DNA from: Jaltomata sinuosa
Taxonomy: Eukaryota; Streptophyta; Magnoliopsida; Solanales; Solanaceae
NCBI GenBank assembly: GCA_003996215.1
Contig: QJPP01000862.1
Location: 1-64,000, forward strand
DNA length: 64,000 nucleotides
Direction: 5' to 3'
Shown: positions 23,301 to 35,154 of the stretch, in pieces
Position numbering within the stretch: the stretch's first letter is position 1
Layout: each line of letters opens with the position of its first letter
Program-made: the position numbers and the translations under genes
The notes under the pieces: generated by a model
Database searches by the model: none
Told to the model about the DNA's origin: nothing
The model's input: only the letters and a program-made list of their open reading frames with translations

Positions 23301-24640
23301 ATCGACTAGAGAATAAGTGCGGTTCTGACCACCGCGCAAACTAGATGCTCCTCTTCCTGCCCTACCTCTACCATGACTTGGTGTGTCCTGTGGGCCTGTC
23401 CTAGGGGGATGAATAGTAGATGAAGAAGCTGCCATCGACCCTGTAGGCTAGGATATTTCCCCTACCTCTTCTCAGACACTCTTGTATAAAGTGACCATGA
23501 TGCCCACACAAAATAAGTATCTAAAGCCAGGAGACATATCCTAGGATTTTTCCTACCGCACTAAACACAAGGTGACAAAGGTGGCCTCATCTAACCTGAA
23601 TGCCCCTGGAGATTGAAACTTGATGCTCCAGAACTATAACCTGGTCCAGGCTGAGAAAAATGATCATACCACTGCCTCTACAACTGATGTGGGGCACCAC
23701 CGGTAAGGTGGGATGGTCGCCGATGAAAATATGTCCTAACATCACCTCGTGGCTCTCCATAGGACCCAATATATCTAGGCATCTTAGTTTGATTCCTTTC
23801 TCAGCTTTGGTTATCTCCAATTTGTACTTCAAGATCCTCTACAGTCTAAGCAATAGCTTGTATCTTAAAAACATTCATATCCTCTTGTGTGGCTGCTATT
23901 GTTAATCCCTTAATCAATTCATAGTTAAGGCCACCCACATATCGATGAACTTTAGCTTGCATCATACTCACAATATCAGGGGCGTACCTGGCTAATGGAT
24001 TAAAGCGGAGGTTGTAGTCTCGAACACTCATATTGCCCTACCTAAGGGCTAGAAACTGATCAAGTATGGCCTCTCGAACGTCCTGTGGAAGATAGTGAGC
24101 TAGGAAGGCCTCTGAAAAATCCTCCCACTCAGCTAGGGGTGCATTTGATCCCCTAGACCGATCCCAAGCCTCGAACAACAAAATGAACACATCCCATACC
24201 CTTACATATGCAAACTCCACTGCCTCTACTTCCTATGCATGCATGACTTGAAGTACCCAATAAATCTAATCAATAAACTCATGCAGATGCTCACATGGGT
24301 CAGAGCCTGTAAATATAGGATTTAGGCTGATAAACTCTCGGGCCCTAGAACTTTCTGAGCCACCTGACCTAGCACTCACTTATGCCCTTATTTGTTGTTG
24401 CTTTGTGGCTACCATCCGGGTCATAATTAAACTACCCTCCTAATGTCCTTGTCCTCTACTTCAGGTAAAGGAGCTGCAGGTGTTGATTCATCTCTAGCTA
24501 TCTCAGGTGCAACTAGAGCGGGTGGGGTAGAGGGTGCTGGATCCTCTTTAGTCTCATCAAGTACTGGCCAAACTAGGATCTCTAGACTCGGCGATTCACT
24601 TTGAGCCTCCAATCTATCCATTCAGACGGGCAAGGAATGA
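23301..24640 (-). pseudogene. Element B gag (capsid and nucleocapsid)
   Basis: On the minus strand, gag begins in the acidic Pro-rich N-terminal frame 24427-24621. The Retrotrans_gag core follows in 24038-24220 (WEDFSEAFLAHYLPQDVRE) and 23846-24031 (MSVRDYNLRFNPLARYAPDI). The linker 23587-23832 is poorly conserved. A zinc knuckle remnant near 23470-23510 reads CGHHGHFIQEC with its first Cys replaced. The pieces are in different frames. Gag would form the virus-like particle that packages element RNA. Confidence 0.8.
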
Positions 24641-24918
24641 CTAGTACCTTCCCTCGCATCCGTGCAAATTTGTCCACTAGTCATTTTTCTGGCCACAGGC
24701 ATTCCTGTAAACAAGGAATAGAAAAAGCACGAATTAGACTTCAAGTATCTTATTACCTCGCTCTATTGCATGATCTAGTTGATGAAAGAAGAGTAACAAT
24801 TCCTAAATGCCCCATAGCCTCATGATTATAGGTATGGTGCACAACACATCCATAAGAAACACTCTACTAGACACGGCTTGTAGACTCCCTCGGATTCGAC
24901 ATGCTCTGATACCAAGTT
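24641..24918 (-). mobile_element. 5' leader of element B
   Basis: Non-coding stretch between the 5' LTR and the gag start. It contains the primer-binding site at its end and nothing else I recognise. Confidence 0.65.
24903..24914 (-). other. Primer-binding site of element B
   Basis: The plus strand GCTCTGATACCA is an exact reverse complement of TGGTATCAGAGC (initiator-Met tRNA type), four bases from the LTR. Confidence 0.9.
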
Positions 24919-27546
24919 TGTCACACCCCAAACCGGGGGAGGCAGAACTGGCACCCAGAGCCCCAAAAGGCCAAGAGTGCCAAAATTAAGTGTATCTCTA
25001 TTAAACCTACTGGGGGTTTGAGATTGACAAGGTCTCTAAATATAGAACTTAGAAACACAGATAGCTTAACAATAGGTAAACAACTGAGGGCTGACAAGGC
25101 TAATATCATAGTAGATAGCTAATAAAAAGGCCGACAAGGCCATACCCAACACTGACATACATATACATGTATACAAGCCTCTATGAGAAAATAAAATATC
25201 TCGTATATAGGACAGGGCCCTGGACTACCCATTAAATTTACATATACTTAACCTGGTCAAAATATAATCTAGACCTCTGGCTCGTTAGCTCTAGGAAGAT
25301 TGGAGCTTACAAAAATGGCTGAACTCTACAACTCCTACTGAAGAGGTCTGTTTGGGTTTCTTTCTGGACGTTCAGTTATGAATGCAGCACCCCCAGGAAA
25401 TGAGGGTGTCAGTAAATAATTATTATATTGGTATGTAAGGTAGGAACATAATATTAATTTGCAAGTAGTAAATCTGAATAGGATATAATGTGAAACTTGT
25501 AAACAGTAATCGGTAAGACTCGTTAAGCTCTTTTCTCCTTTATTCTTTTCAGAATACAACACATGCCTTAATTCACACCACAACTCACTCTTTATAACAC
25601 ACGCTGAACCACAATAGTGCCTCGCACACCCTATATATAATAGCCTCAATATGACTGTAGCGCCCTGGCGCATACTTTGTATATAGTGGCCTCATTATGG
25701 TAGTAGAACCTTGGTGCACACTATGTATATAATGGCCTTTATATTGCAGTAGCACCTCGATGCACACTGTGTATATAATAGCCTCAATATGGCAGTAGCA
25801 CCTCAGTGCATACTAATACCCAACCCACGCGTAATTAGAAAATTACTAGACTGACCTTCAAAGTTACTCTTGTTAGTTATGAAGGTTTATTTAGATATCT
25901 TCTTTAGCCTTGACTTACTAGATATTGGACTCATCTTACCAACAACATATGAATGGGGATTCTATTTACTAACCTTAATTTTATACTTTCTAAATCTTAA
26001 TTAGGGATCACAATATAAAGAAGAAACTCGACAAAAGGATAACTTACGTTTCGTGCAAAAAGAATCAGATTTTTTATAAGAAGGCGTCTTGAATCACCAT
26101 AATGTATCCGTTAGTTCCTTAAGACTTGTTAAGTTACCAAATCATCTCTCTTACAACAAAATACTCAAATTCCTTCTTTCGGAGATTTAAAGTTCCATTT
26201 CTAGATTCATGCCAATAAGGAATAAAGAAGCCTTAACATACCTTGTTCCTTCCAAAGATTACGCTTACCACAACTTGGCCTTTCGTTCATTAAGTTAATA
26301 TACAATAAAAGGGTATAATGAAGCTAAAATTAGCTCTTGAACCTGATGCAACTTCACCAAAATAGTACCTAAATATTTTTAGGCAGATTTACATATTGGC
26401 ATTAATTAAAATAGTGTATCGCCACACCTATCTTCCCCATTTCAATACAAAACACACACACACAAACCAACCTACTACCTCTAACCATAAAAACACATCA
26501 AACAGCCCCTACACAACTAACCATACTGAAATACAATAGCAACACATTGAACCCATGGCTTCCGATCACTGTCCCGTGAGTTCTTAACAACAATTCAACA
26601 ACATTTGTCCATCCAAACTTCAATTCAAAAAGATGATTATGGGCAGAGTACTTACCATACTTAAAGGGATATTTTTATCCTCTTTTTATTGATGACTTGA
26701 AAACTTAAGTAACCCCAACACATACACCAATAAGAGAAGAAGAAATCTCCTAATTGTTACACAATTTTTAAGTGCTCAGCCTTAAGGAAGGGGCTGCGAT
26801 AGTTCATGTATTTATTACCATTGGATATCCTAGCTATAGATAGTATATTAGTACAAAGATAATAAGTTGTTTAAATCACCTTAATCTTGAATAAATCTTT
26901 ATCTTCTTAGAAACATAAAGGGAGAGAGGGGCTGCCAAGAGTAAAGAATTTCCTCAACTCTTGTTTTAGGATATTGGCTATGAAAAGACTGCTGAAACTT
27001 TATCCAAATCAGGTCCTTATATGGGGTCTTTTGGCCGACTTATTGGCTCAACTTTAGACCAAAATGATTTAAGAAGTTTGGGCCAAAATTTACCTTTGGT
27101 TAGGCCTCTAATGGATTATGTTTGTGGCTGATTTTGAGATACTTTTGGGCTGCTTTTGGGTCTTACTTTGGTCAACATTGGTGGCTGCCTTGTACTTAAT
27201 TGTGGCCAGATCTTGTATCACTTTGTTGGGCCAACATAGAGCATCTTTTGGGCCACCGTTTGGTCTAATAATCCATGTACATTTTTTGCACAATCGGCGT
27301 AACATGGTTTGTTAGCGGAAGTAGGTGACGTACTACTTGTCTCCTAGGAGCTTAGATAATTCGAGCAAGCACCTCTCTTGTTTTATCTTATTTTCCAAAC
27401 CCTCATCCTTATACTTTGATTTTACACTTATATACATTTGGCCATTTTAAATTCTAAGTCAAAGTACCTCCTCACCACCCTGAGCTTAAGTACCTTCATC
27501 GATATCGACTTAGTCGTATAGGTGTTGAAAGGTACGGGGTGTTACA
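24919..27546 (-). mobile_element. 5' LTR of element B
   Basis: Runs from TGTCACACCCC to GGGGTGTTACA on the plus strand, 2628 bp. It is continuous here, which is what proves that the 3' LTR was split by a later insertion. It contains four full 45-bp repeat units. Frames in it (25335-25673, 27108-27305, 27118-27315) have no recognisable product. Confidence 0.9.
25620..25812. repeat. 45-bp tandem repeat in B 5' LTR (4 full copies)
   Basis: Units start at 25620, 25663, 25709, 25755 and 25801 (the last partial), a period of 43-46. The unit is the same as at 4098-4246 but with one additional copy. Confidence 0.85.
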
Positions 27547-27737
27547 ATAAACAAATACAAATATTATAAAAGTAAATATTGAAATTTTAGCATCTTTAAA
27601 AAATACAACATAACTAAGAGAAGCTCAACCAACTTTAACTACTTGATAATGTCTATTGGAACATTCTTTTATTTCTTTATCATTGTAATTACAGAAATAA
27701 TAAAATGTGAAAAGACAAAAAATATAATTGGAGGGTA
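27547..27737. other. AT-rich flank of element B
   Basis: Sequence to the right of B's 5' LTR with no coding or element signature. It may be host DNA at the original insertion site. The other flank lies outside the window. Confidence 0.5.
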
Positions 27738-27948
27738 ATTTTGTCATTTAAGGTCTCTATCTCAAGATAAATTATACTGGTATTATTATACCAAAATGAA
27801 GGCATAACTTATCCTGATACTAATTGTTAATCTTAGGATAAGTTATCCCAGACATGGCAATCAAACAAGACACAAAATTTTTATCCCTGGACTATTTATT
27901 TTATTCCGGGATAATTTATTTTTATACCTCAGACCAAATGACCCCTTA
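27738..27948. mobile_element. MITE-like inverted-repeat element (degenerate)
   Basis: The left end (TCATTTAAGGTCTCTATCTC from 27744) and the reverse complement of the right end (TCATTTGGTCTGAGG, from 27942 leftwards) are similar. Both continue into ATAAATTAT followed by C[CT]GG-like bases. A central inverted repeat, ATAACTTATCC against GGATAAGTTAT, lies at about 27805-27850. The whole ~210 bp can fold back on itself and has no open frame. A small non-autonomous DNA transposon is the likely reading; I cannot name the superfamily. Confidence 0.45.
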
Positions 27949-28710
27949 CAGTATATCTATATACTTGCATCGTATCACAAATATTTGCTTCAATCTTTCA
28001 GATATACCATCACAATATATCTATATATTGACATGGTATCATTGAGGTTTGCTTCATTCCGTCGATGAGATAACTCAATCATCCATGATGCCATTACGCT
28101 ATATCTACATAATGTGATGGTATCATTGAGGTATATTTCAGTTCTTCAATGAGATATTTCTCAGTCCTTCATGATATCATCATAGTATATCTATAAATTG
28201 TCATCGTATGACTTTGGTCTACTTCAGTCCTTCAGATATACCATCATAGTTTATTTATATGCTGGCATAGTATCATTGAGGTCTGCTTCAGTCCTTCAAT
28301 GAGATTGATTAATCATCCATGATATCATTACAAGATATCTATATATGGACATGATATCATTGATGTATGCTTCAATTCTTCAGTGAGACATCTCAGTCCT
28401 CAACGATACCATCATAATATATTTATATACTAATATGGTATTATTAGAGTCTGCTTTTGTCCTTTAATGATATTGCTCAATCATTTATGATACTATCATG
28501 ATATATCCATATACTAGCATGGTATCATTGAGGTATGCTTCAGTCCTTCAGTGAGACACTTCTCAATCCTCCATGATACTATCACAACATACCTATATAA
28601 CAACATGGTATCATTCAGGTCCTCTAACTTTGGTCCTTTAGCACTTTTCAGTCCTATATGATACCCACATGGTAGATATCATATACTGACAGGGTATCAT
28701 AGAATTTTAC
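27945..28710. repeat. ~85-bp tandem array with hairpin in each unit
   Basis: The landmark ATGGTATCAT or close variants occur near 27969, 28032, 28117, 28202, 28267, 28351, 28435, 28519, 28605 and 28691. Spacing is 63, 85, 85, 65, 84, 84, 84, 86 and 86. Two short units lack a ~21-base segment. Within a unit, ATGATACCAT and ATGGTATCAT form an inverted repeat separated by an AT-rich loop of roughly 25-30 bases. It is non-coding and degenerate. Confidence 0.8.
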
Positions 28711-29414
28711 GCTTAATTTTTATATCAGTTTTAGCAAGTTAATTTTCGTAAAACTATTTTTTTTAAAAAGAGTCATATTTCATATATAAGTTTTATTTTC
28801 ATTTTAAAAAAATTATAAAAATATATTTTTATTAATTTAGATTTTAATGGATAAGATAGTAGACTTTAGTATTTTTCTTAATTATTTCTTACTGTAGTCT
28901 AGTATTTATTTATTAATCTAAAAATAGTTAGTTAATATTTTTATTTATTTCATTTTATCTATTTTAAAAAACAATAAAATATAGAAAAAAAATTAAAAAG
29001 AAGGTAAACTAATAAAACAAAAGTAAAAAGAATTAAGAGAAAAATGACCAAAAAAAAAATAAAAAAAATGAAATAAATAATAAAAATGTTACCAAATGAT
29101 ACGTCTCATAAAGGATAAGAGGAGACAAAAAAATAAAATAATAAATAAGAAAAGGACAAAAACAATAAATACAAGGATAAACAAATAAGCTAGTGAATTT
29201 ATTATTCTTATTAATTACTTCTTATTGTAGTCTATTTATTTAACTTGTTAATATTTGTATTTGTCAAAAAATAACTAAATATTATTTTTATTTTTGTATT
29301 TATATTTTAAAAAACAAGACAAAAAGAAAAGAAAAGAGTATAAAAAAAGAACGAATTAATGTTATGTGAAAGAAACAAAAGTTATCAAAATATGGCATTG
29401 CAATGCTAGGGTCT
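28711..29414. repeat. AT-rich region with a ~340-bp-spaced direct repeat
   Basis: Extremely A/T-rich. About 28860-29000 and 29200-29335 are similar: both contain TTCTTA[CT]TGTAGTCTA followed by TATTTATT and later TTTTAAAAAACAA then purine-rich runs. No gene is visible. Retroelement sequence starts at 29415. Confidence 0.55.
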
Positions 29415-29639
29415 TGTCACGACCCGATTTCTCAGGTCATGATGAAACCTAAAACCCTCCTGTAGGTGAACCAGTTCTCGTAGCCCGAAACGGTTAGTAC
29501 ACGGACACTATCTAAGCAAAGCACGCACAAGAGGGATAAAAGAGAAAGAAAGTAAAGAAGACATAATAAGAAGAGAAGCAACCTGAACATATATATTTAT
29601 AAAAACTACACCACCCCATGACCTGGTATCAAAAGTACA
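29415..29639 (-). mobile_element. LTR N3, first part
   Basis: Starts TGTCACGACCCGATTTCTCAGG and matches the first ~225 bases of LTR N6 (60122 on), up to GGTATC[AT][AC]AAGTACA. It is interrupted here by LTR N2. Confidence 0.75.
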
Positions 29640-32600
29640 TTTCACGATCCGATTTCTCGGCCTACAACCCCCCAGTAGGTGAACCAATCCCCGTAGCCCG
29701 GAATGGTTAGTAATGGGCTACCTTCTACCAGTTTAAGCAGAAGATTTGATACATAAGAGGAAGCAAGGGCATAATGAGAAGAAAATAGATACAAGAGAGA
29801 TATAAACAAGTGGAATATAAACCAACCCAAAACTTGGTATCAAAGCGTATAAGAGCCGAAGTACATAAGGAGTACAAAGGTCCAGAATTCATATATACAC
29901 AATGTCTCTGAAACTATAAGAGTACAAAATACACCAAGGATAACTGAAGTCAAGATATGAACGCCAAGAGCTCACCCTCAGCCTGGATGAACATAAAACT
30001 GCACCCCGCACGAGTCTCCAACGCGCTAACGGCAATGGCCTATGCTAGGATCTACACCAGAAAATGCAGAGGGTAGGGTGAGTTCCAAATGCAAAGAATA
30101 AGGTACCCAGTAGGTATCATAGGCCGACTGGGCACATATAAAGTAAAAGAGCAATAGCTGGCAGAGTAGGAACAAACAGTCACAGAATTCAACGATAAGA
30201 ACACAAGAGCTAGCCCAAAGGAAGACAACAGAAACAAGATATAAGGCTAGCATATAGAATATATACACACAACAAGCACAGGTGAAAGTAAGGACAACAC
30301 ACTTGGGATCCTTGAAAAAATAGTATATATAAGAATAAGTTCTAGAAATAGGCGGTATACCGGTACCCTCAAGTATAAGGAAAAAAGGAGAGAAGAATAA
30401 AGGTAGACATGCTCGACATAAAGGAATTAATACCCAATAAAGTCATATAAAACTCAATCCAGAAACTCACCACCTCACAGTAATCATGCTCATACTCAAC
30501 CGTAATAGGGAACAATATCGAAATAAAGTAACAAGAGTCTACCTACAGTCCCTAGGCCGCCCATACAACCGAGGAACATAATCAAGTGAAAACAAACCCT
30601 CTGTCATCCCATACTACCAAAGCGTACAATCAACAAACAACAAACAAGGGTGGTATCTTAAACAATGGATAATAGGATGCATGAAAACCGCGGGGTGAAA
30701 TAGAAACTCTGTATGTACCTCCTCCGGTGCCGATCAGGCCCAGCAGGCAGGTTCCATGGAAGGACACAGCCTATATACCTCAACTCCACTGTATACACTT
30801 CCCCCCCGGCACATGCAGCCCGAAGCCTCAGGCCCGGAGCGTAAGGTCCATGGAGGTCCCGGACCTCATACTAAAACTCAGAATCAAAATTTGTCCTCCA
30901 GAATCGAGTACGGGTCAAGCCAGTTGCTAAGTCTCAAATATGCTTGCCTAGACCCTGTCTAGGATTAAAACAGTGAAAAAGATATCTCAAAAACCCTTCC
31001 AAGGGTGCCCGGGCACAACAGAGTCCAAAACAATAGTAAAAATGTCTCAGATGCTTGCCCCGACCGATCCTGATATCATTTCAGATCAGTAAGAAAACTC
31101 AGCTAGCACTCCGACCCGGTCAAATCTAGCAATAGTGGTAAATCATGATAAAACTATATTTTTTACCTTATTTTACCCCAAGAAGATCAACGTATCAAGT
31201 CAAATCATTTCCAAATCCAATTTAATCAAAAATGGGCCCCCGGGGCCATGCAAGGTTTAGAAAATCAGTTTCCATAGGCCCAAAGCCTAAAACCATAATA
31301 AAACATTGAAAACCTCTTTATATGCATGGAAATGATATAATCAACCCAAATAGATGCCCGGTAGCTCACAATCAACCTAACGGCCCTGCAAAGGCTCCCA
31401 AGCTACTCAACAAGCATAACCAGCCTAGAAGGATATTTCTATGTCCGGGACTCACGGACATTCCCAATAATCCCACCTTCTATGTTCCAGAGTCAACAAG
31501 AGCTCACGGGGTCGCAAGGGTAATAAATATATAAACTAATAGGAATACTACACAAAACAGAGGAAAGAAATAGGACGAATCATGGAAATCAGGTCAAGGT
31601 CTGTGGTATTAACCTAATAACCCAACCCAAGGATGCCAACTAGTATAATTTTACCCGATATATGCGAAGTCTAGGGAGTTAAGTCGTAACCTACCTGTCG
31701 TCCGATGACAAGATGCGGGAACGATGATACTCAAGGCCGAGCTACTCCGAGAAGCTCTGAACGAGAATCAAACTATCAAATTCATGAATAAAATGTTAAG
31801 ACGAGTCTAAAGATAACAAAATTGCTACAATTGTAGCCGGGTCAATATCCGGGTCTAAAGCAGGCCCGCGAGGCCCATAACCCGAAACCAAAAATGAAAA
31901 GAACCACGATGACCCCAACAATGCCAAGAAGGCATGCTCCTAAGTCATTTATTGCACTGTTAGAGCACAATTGGACAAGGTAAGGGCACCAAAACTGCGC
32001 GCGTAAGTTGGGGATTAAAGAATGGAAATTTCGAAAATAAAAATAGAAATTGGGCAAGAATTACTTACCAAAACGATGGAAAATCAGCCCAAGACGGATA
32101 AAACATCACACCCACGAATATGCACAAGCTTAGGGGGAAGAATCTATCACAAAATCCAAGCTTTGGATGGGCATCAATGGAGGAATTAAGAAAAAAACCG
32201 AAGAAGGCAAGTTGGGGAAGATGACTTACCAAGAGGCGAAGAACTATGGATAATCGACGAACAAATAATTCCCCAAGGTTTAGAACTGAAATGGAGAAAA
32301 ATGGTGGAGATAATTTTGAGTTTTAGAGTGAGAAAAGTGAGTAGAAGGGATGGAAAAAACGAAATGACAGCAATAAATAGTTGTTGTCCGCAGCTGATTT
32401 TTTGCACTTTTTAGAAAACTCGATGGAGTTTTCCGGGAACAATCGGAAATCGATATTTAAAAACCAATAGTGCTAATAGAGTGGAAATGATGTTCTGGAC
32501 TCAACGAAATCAACGAAATTCCATACTAGGTCGTTTCAGAGAAATGTTGACCCAAGTTAACACTAACGAAAAGGAACTCAAAGGCTTGAAATGAGTCCGA

Positions 32601-32984
32601 CTTACCTGGAACCCACACCAACCATCTTCCTAGCCCAAACTCAACATTCCAGAGTTGATGGAATCGTCGGATTTCGAATCTGACCTCCGATCATCAAAAG
32701 TCACCAAAGTTACACTTTCAACTCCAAATGGCCTAAAAACAGAAAAACCACACCGGAAGTTCTCAGGCCTCAACTAAAGGTCCAACTAGACCAAACTCAT
32801 CGCTCCGGAGCTAACAGAACTGTCAGAATTCAATTCCGAGTATGTTAGCTAAGAATGTTGATTAAAGTCAACGATATTCTAAGTTTAAATCTCTAAAATA
32901 GGCGAATGACTAAAACGACCAAATGAATGACCAGGGCACCAAACTATCGATCCCAGCAAGCCATAAATGACTTAGGGCCGCTAC
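29640..32984 (-). mobile_element. LTR N2 (inserted in N3, end truncated)
   Basis: Starts TTTCACGATCCGATTTCTCGG (TG changed to TT) and follows LTR N1 over its R/U5 half, including the block around 30700-30860. Its U3 half matches N6. It stops at GGGCCGCTAC, about 60 bases short of the expected GGGTCATTACA end, and joins middle-of-LTR sequence of N3. No internal region is attached, so it is a solo or truncated LTR. Frames inside are unrecognisable. Confidence 0.7.
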
Positions 32985-35049
32985 TCGAAGATCCATTAAA
33001 CTAGTTTCAAATCCATTTATAGCCATTAGTAACTTAAAATGGGCCATCTGGGCCATGTAAAGTGAAAAAACTAGTGATAGTTAGTCCCACAGCCATGGTA
33101 ATAATAAATCAATGTAGAAAATCTCTTTCATGATGATGATATGTTAAAATACAATCAACAGCTCAAAATCAACCTACCGGTCCTCCACAGGCTCAATCAG
33201 CTCTACAGCACCGACAACCAACTATCAATTATGAATTAATATCCAGGACTGAAAGACACTTCCCTAATATCCCACCAACTATGGTCCAAAGGCATAAGCA
33301 AAGGCCACTTAGGGCCGAAAAGGGGGTAGTACTACAATACTAACTCAAATATTGAAGCAAAAGAAATAAGAACGGACAAAAGAAAGCAGACAAGGTCTGG
33401 GGTGCCAACCTAGTAAACCCAACCCAAGGATGCTAAATAGTATAATTAATTTCTATATAGGCCAATTCTAAGATAGGTAAGTGATAGTCTACCTGACGTC
33501 TAACAAAAAATGACGGGAAGGATGTCGTCTGAGACCAAACTACTTCGAGAAGCTCCAAACAACAATCAAACTATCAGAAACACAATCTACTCGTCAATAT
33601 AAAGCTAACAATACCCATAATTCTAATAATTAGCTGGGTCGAGAATCTGGGTCGAAAATAGGCCCATGGGCCCCATAACCTAAAATTTTAAACGGAAATT
33701 ACCACGTGGTTCCCAATGCTGGAAGGAACACAGGCTCAAAAATTAAGCACAACTAGGGTAATTAAAGGGCCTAAAACAACCCAGAAATGAAGAGGAATTA
33801 GGATGCAAAAACTTTTTATAACACAAAAATAAAAACAAAATATTACTTACCATGGAGGGAAGAAAAAGGTCAACTAGAGTAAAATACGCTTCCCAACAAA
33901 TGATCAAACCCCAACACACAGCTAAAACACAAGAATCAAGCCAAAGTTAAGTTAAGAATCGTAGTGTAAGCTTAGTCATGGCTATGGAGAAATTGTAGAA
34001 GAGGGGCTTACCGAATCAAAGGAGGAAATGATGAAAACCACCTATCAACGAATTCCCACGACTAAGATATGATTTTGCAAAAGTTTTTTGGTGTGACAAA
34101 TGGTTTAGAGTTAGAATGGATATGAGAAATTTAGGCTGAAAATTTGAGGGGACAAACTTTTATTTTGTAGGTCATAGAGCAGTACGATCGCGGTCACCAG
34201 GTATGGTCGTGCTAAAGGAGCATGAGGATCACTGGCGCGATCGCAGACCCCAGGCGCGATCGCGCTGAAGGAGCAATAGGGGCACCGCTGCGATTGCAAT
34301 GCCCAGGCACAATTTTGGTGCCCAGGTGCGATTGCGCTAAAGGAGAATAAGTGCCAAGGGCGCGATCGTGTTGAGCACTGCTCAACTGCAGAAAACTAGT
34401 AATTTAGAAATACTCCCACGAGGGTTCCAAGCACAATTGAAACTTGGTTCACGCAAACCAAATATACAGCTTGAGTGGAAACAATATTCTAGACTCAACG
34501 AAATTGATAAAACTTCCATACGAGATCATTTTGATGATATGTCGACCCAAGTCAACACTTAAAAATTTCAATCGAACACCCAAAATGAGCCTGACTTACC
34601 CTAACCCAAGCCAACCTCCTAAATAACATAAATTCGACATTCTAGAGCTGATGGAACTGTCCCAGATTTTGAATCTGATGCTCTGATCATCGAAAGTTGA
34701 TCAAAGTCAAACTTCCAACTCCAACTGGCCTAAATATTCAAAAGTGAGATAAAATCGTACTGAAAGCTCCTAGGCCCCCACCAAGGGTCAAACAAGACCA
34801 AGGTCCACACTCCGGAGCTAACAAAATTTTCAAAATTTGATTCCGAGCATGTTTGCTAAGAATGTTGACTAAAGTCAATAATTTCCTAAGTTAAAGTTCT
34901 AAAATAGGGAAAGGTTCATAAAGACAAAATGAACAGCCTAGGCACTGAACCACCGGTCCTAGCAAGTCAGAAATGACTTGGGGCCACTACAGGTAAGCTA
35001 ATAGTACAAAGAAAGCAAAAATGTGAATATGACTGAAAGGGTCATTACA
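32985..35049 (-). mobile_element. LTR N3, second part (3' LTR)
   Basis: Matches N6 from about 61450 to its end and terminates GGGTCATTACA. Relative to N6, about 1.1 kb between the two parts of N3 is missing. It is followed on the right by minus-strand internal sequence, so this is the 3' LTR of a minus-strand element. Confidence 0.75.
34180..34375. repeat. CGATCG-rich palindromic block in U3 of N3
   Basis: Several copies of GCGCGATCGC-like palindromes are interleaved with AAGGAG[CA]A and CCCAGG. They make an island of CpG in an AT-rich LTR. Related blocks lie at the same place in N4 (50820-50985), N5 (56030-56210) and N6 (62510-62770). Confidence 0.6.
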
Positions 35050-35154
35050 TCATCTACTACTAAAAAGGACGTTCGTCCTTGAAAGTAAAAAAAAGGGAGT
35101 AACTGAAGGCTCAAATAACTGCGGCTACTGAGCCCGTATCTCTCTCTCGGTCTA
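35050..35154 (-). mobile_element. Internal scrap of the N3 element
   Basis: Matches the bases that follow LTR N6 at 63463-63565 (CTACTA[CA]T then AAAGGGAGTA and GAGCCCGTATCTCTC). It is cut off by the Athila-like LTR at 35155. The rest of this element, including its 5' LTR, is not found in the window. Confidence 0.7.

Noticed and set aside
165..24914. tRNA-Met gene from TGGTATCAGAGC matches
   Set aside because: The matches at 165-176, 8489-8500 and 24903-24914 are 12-base primer-binding sites next to LTR ends, with no tRNA body.
4098..25812. CRISPR-like array from the evenly spaced 45-bp, 85-bp or 13-bp repeats
   Set aside because: Units are directly adjacent with no unique spacers, lie within plant LTRs or AT-rich plant DNA, and have no associated genes.
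28711..29414. Replication origin or matrix attachment region
   Set aside because: Based only on AT richness; no motif or context supports it.
29415..35154. N2 and N3 as the two LTRs of one element
   Set aside because: No internal region lies between them, N2 begins inside N3, and N3 continues after it, so one interrupts the other.
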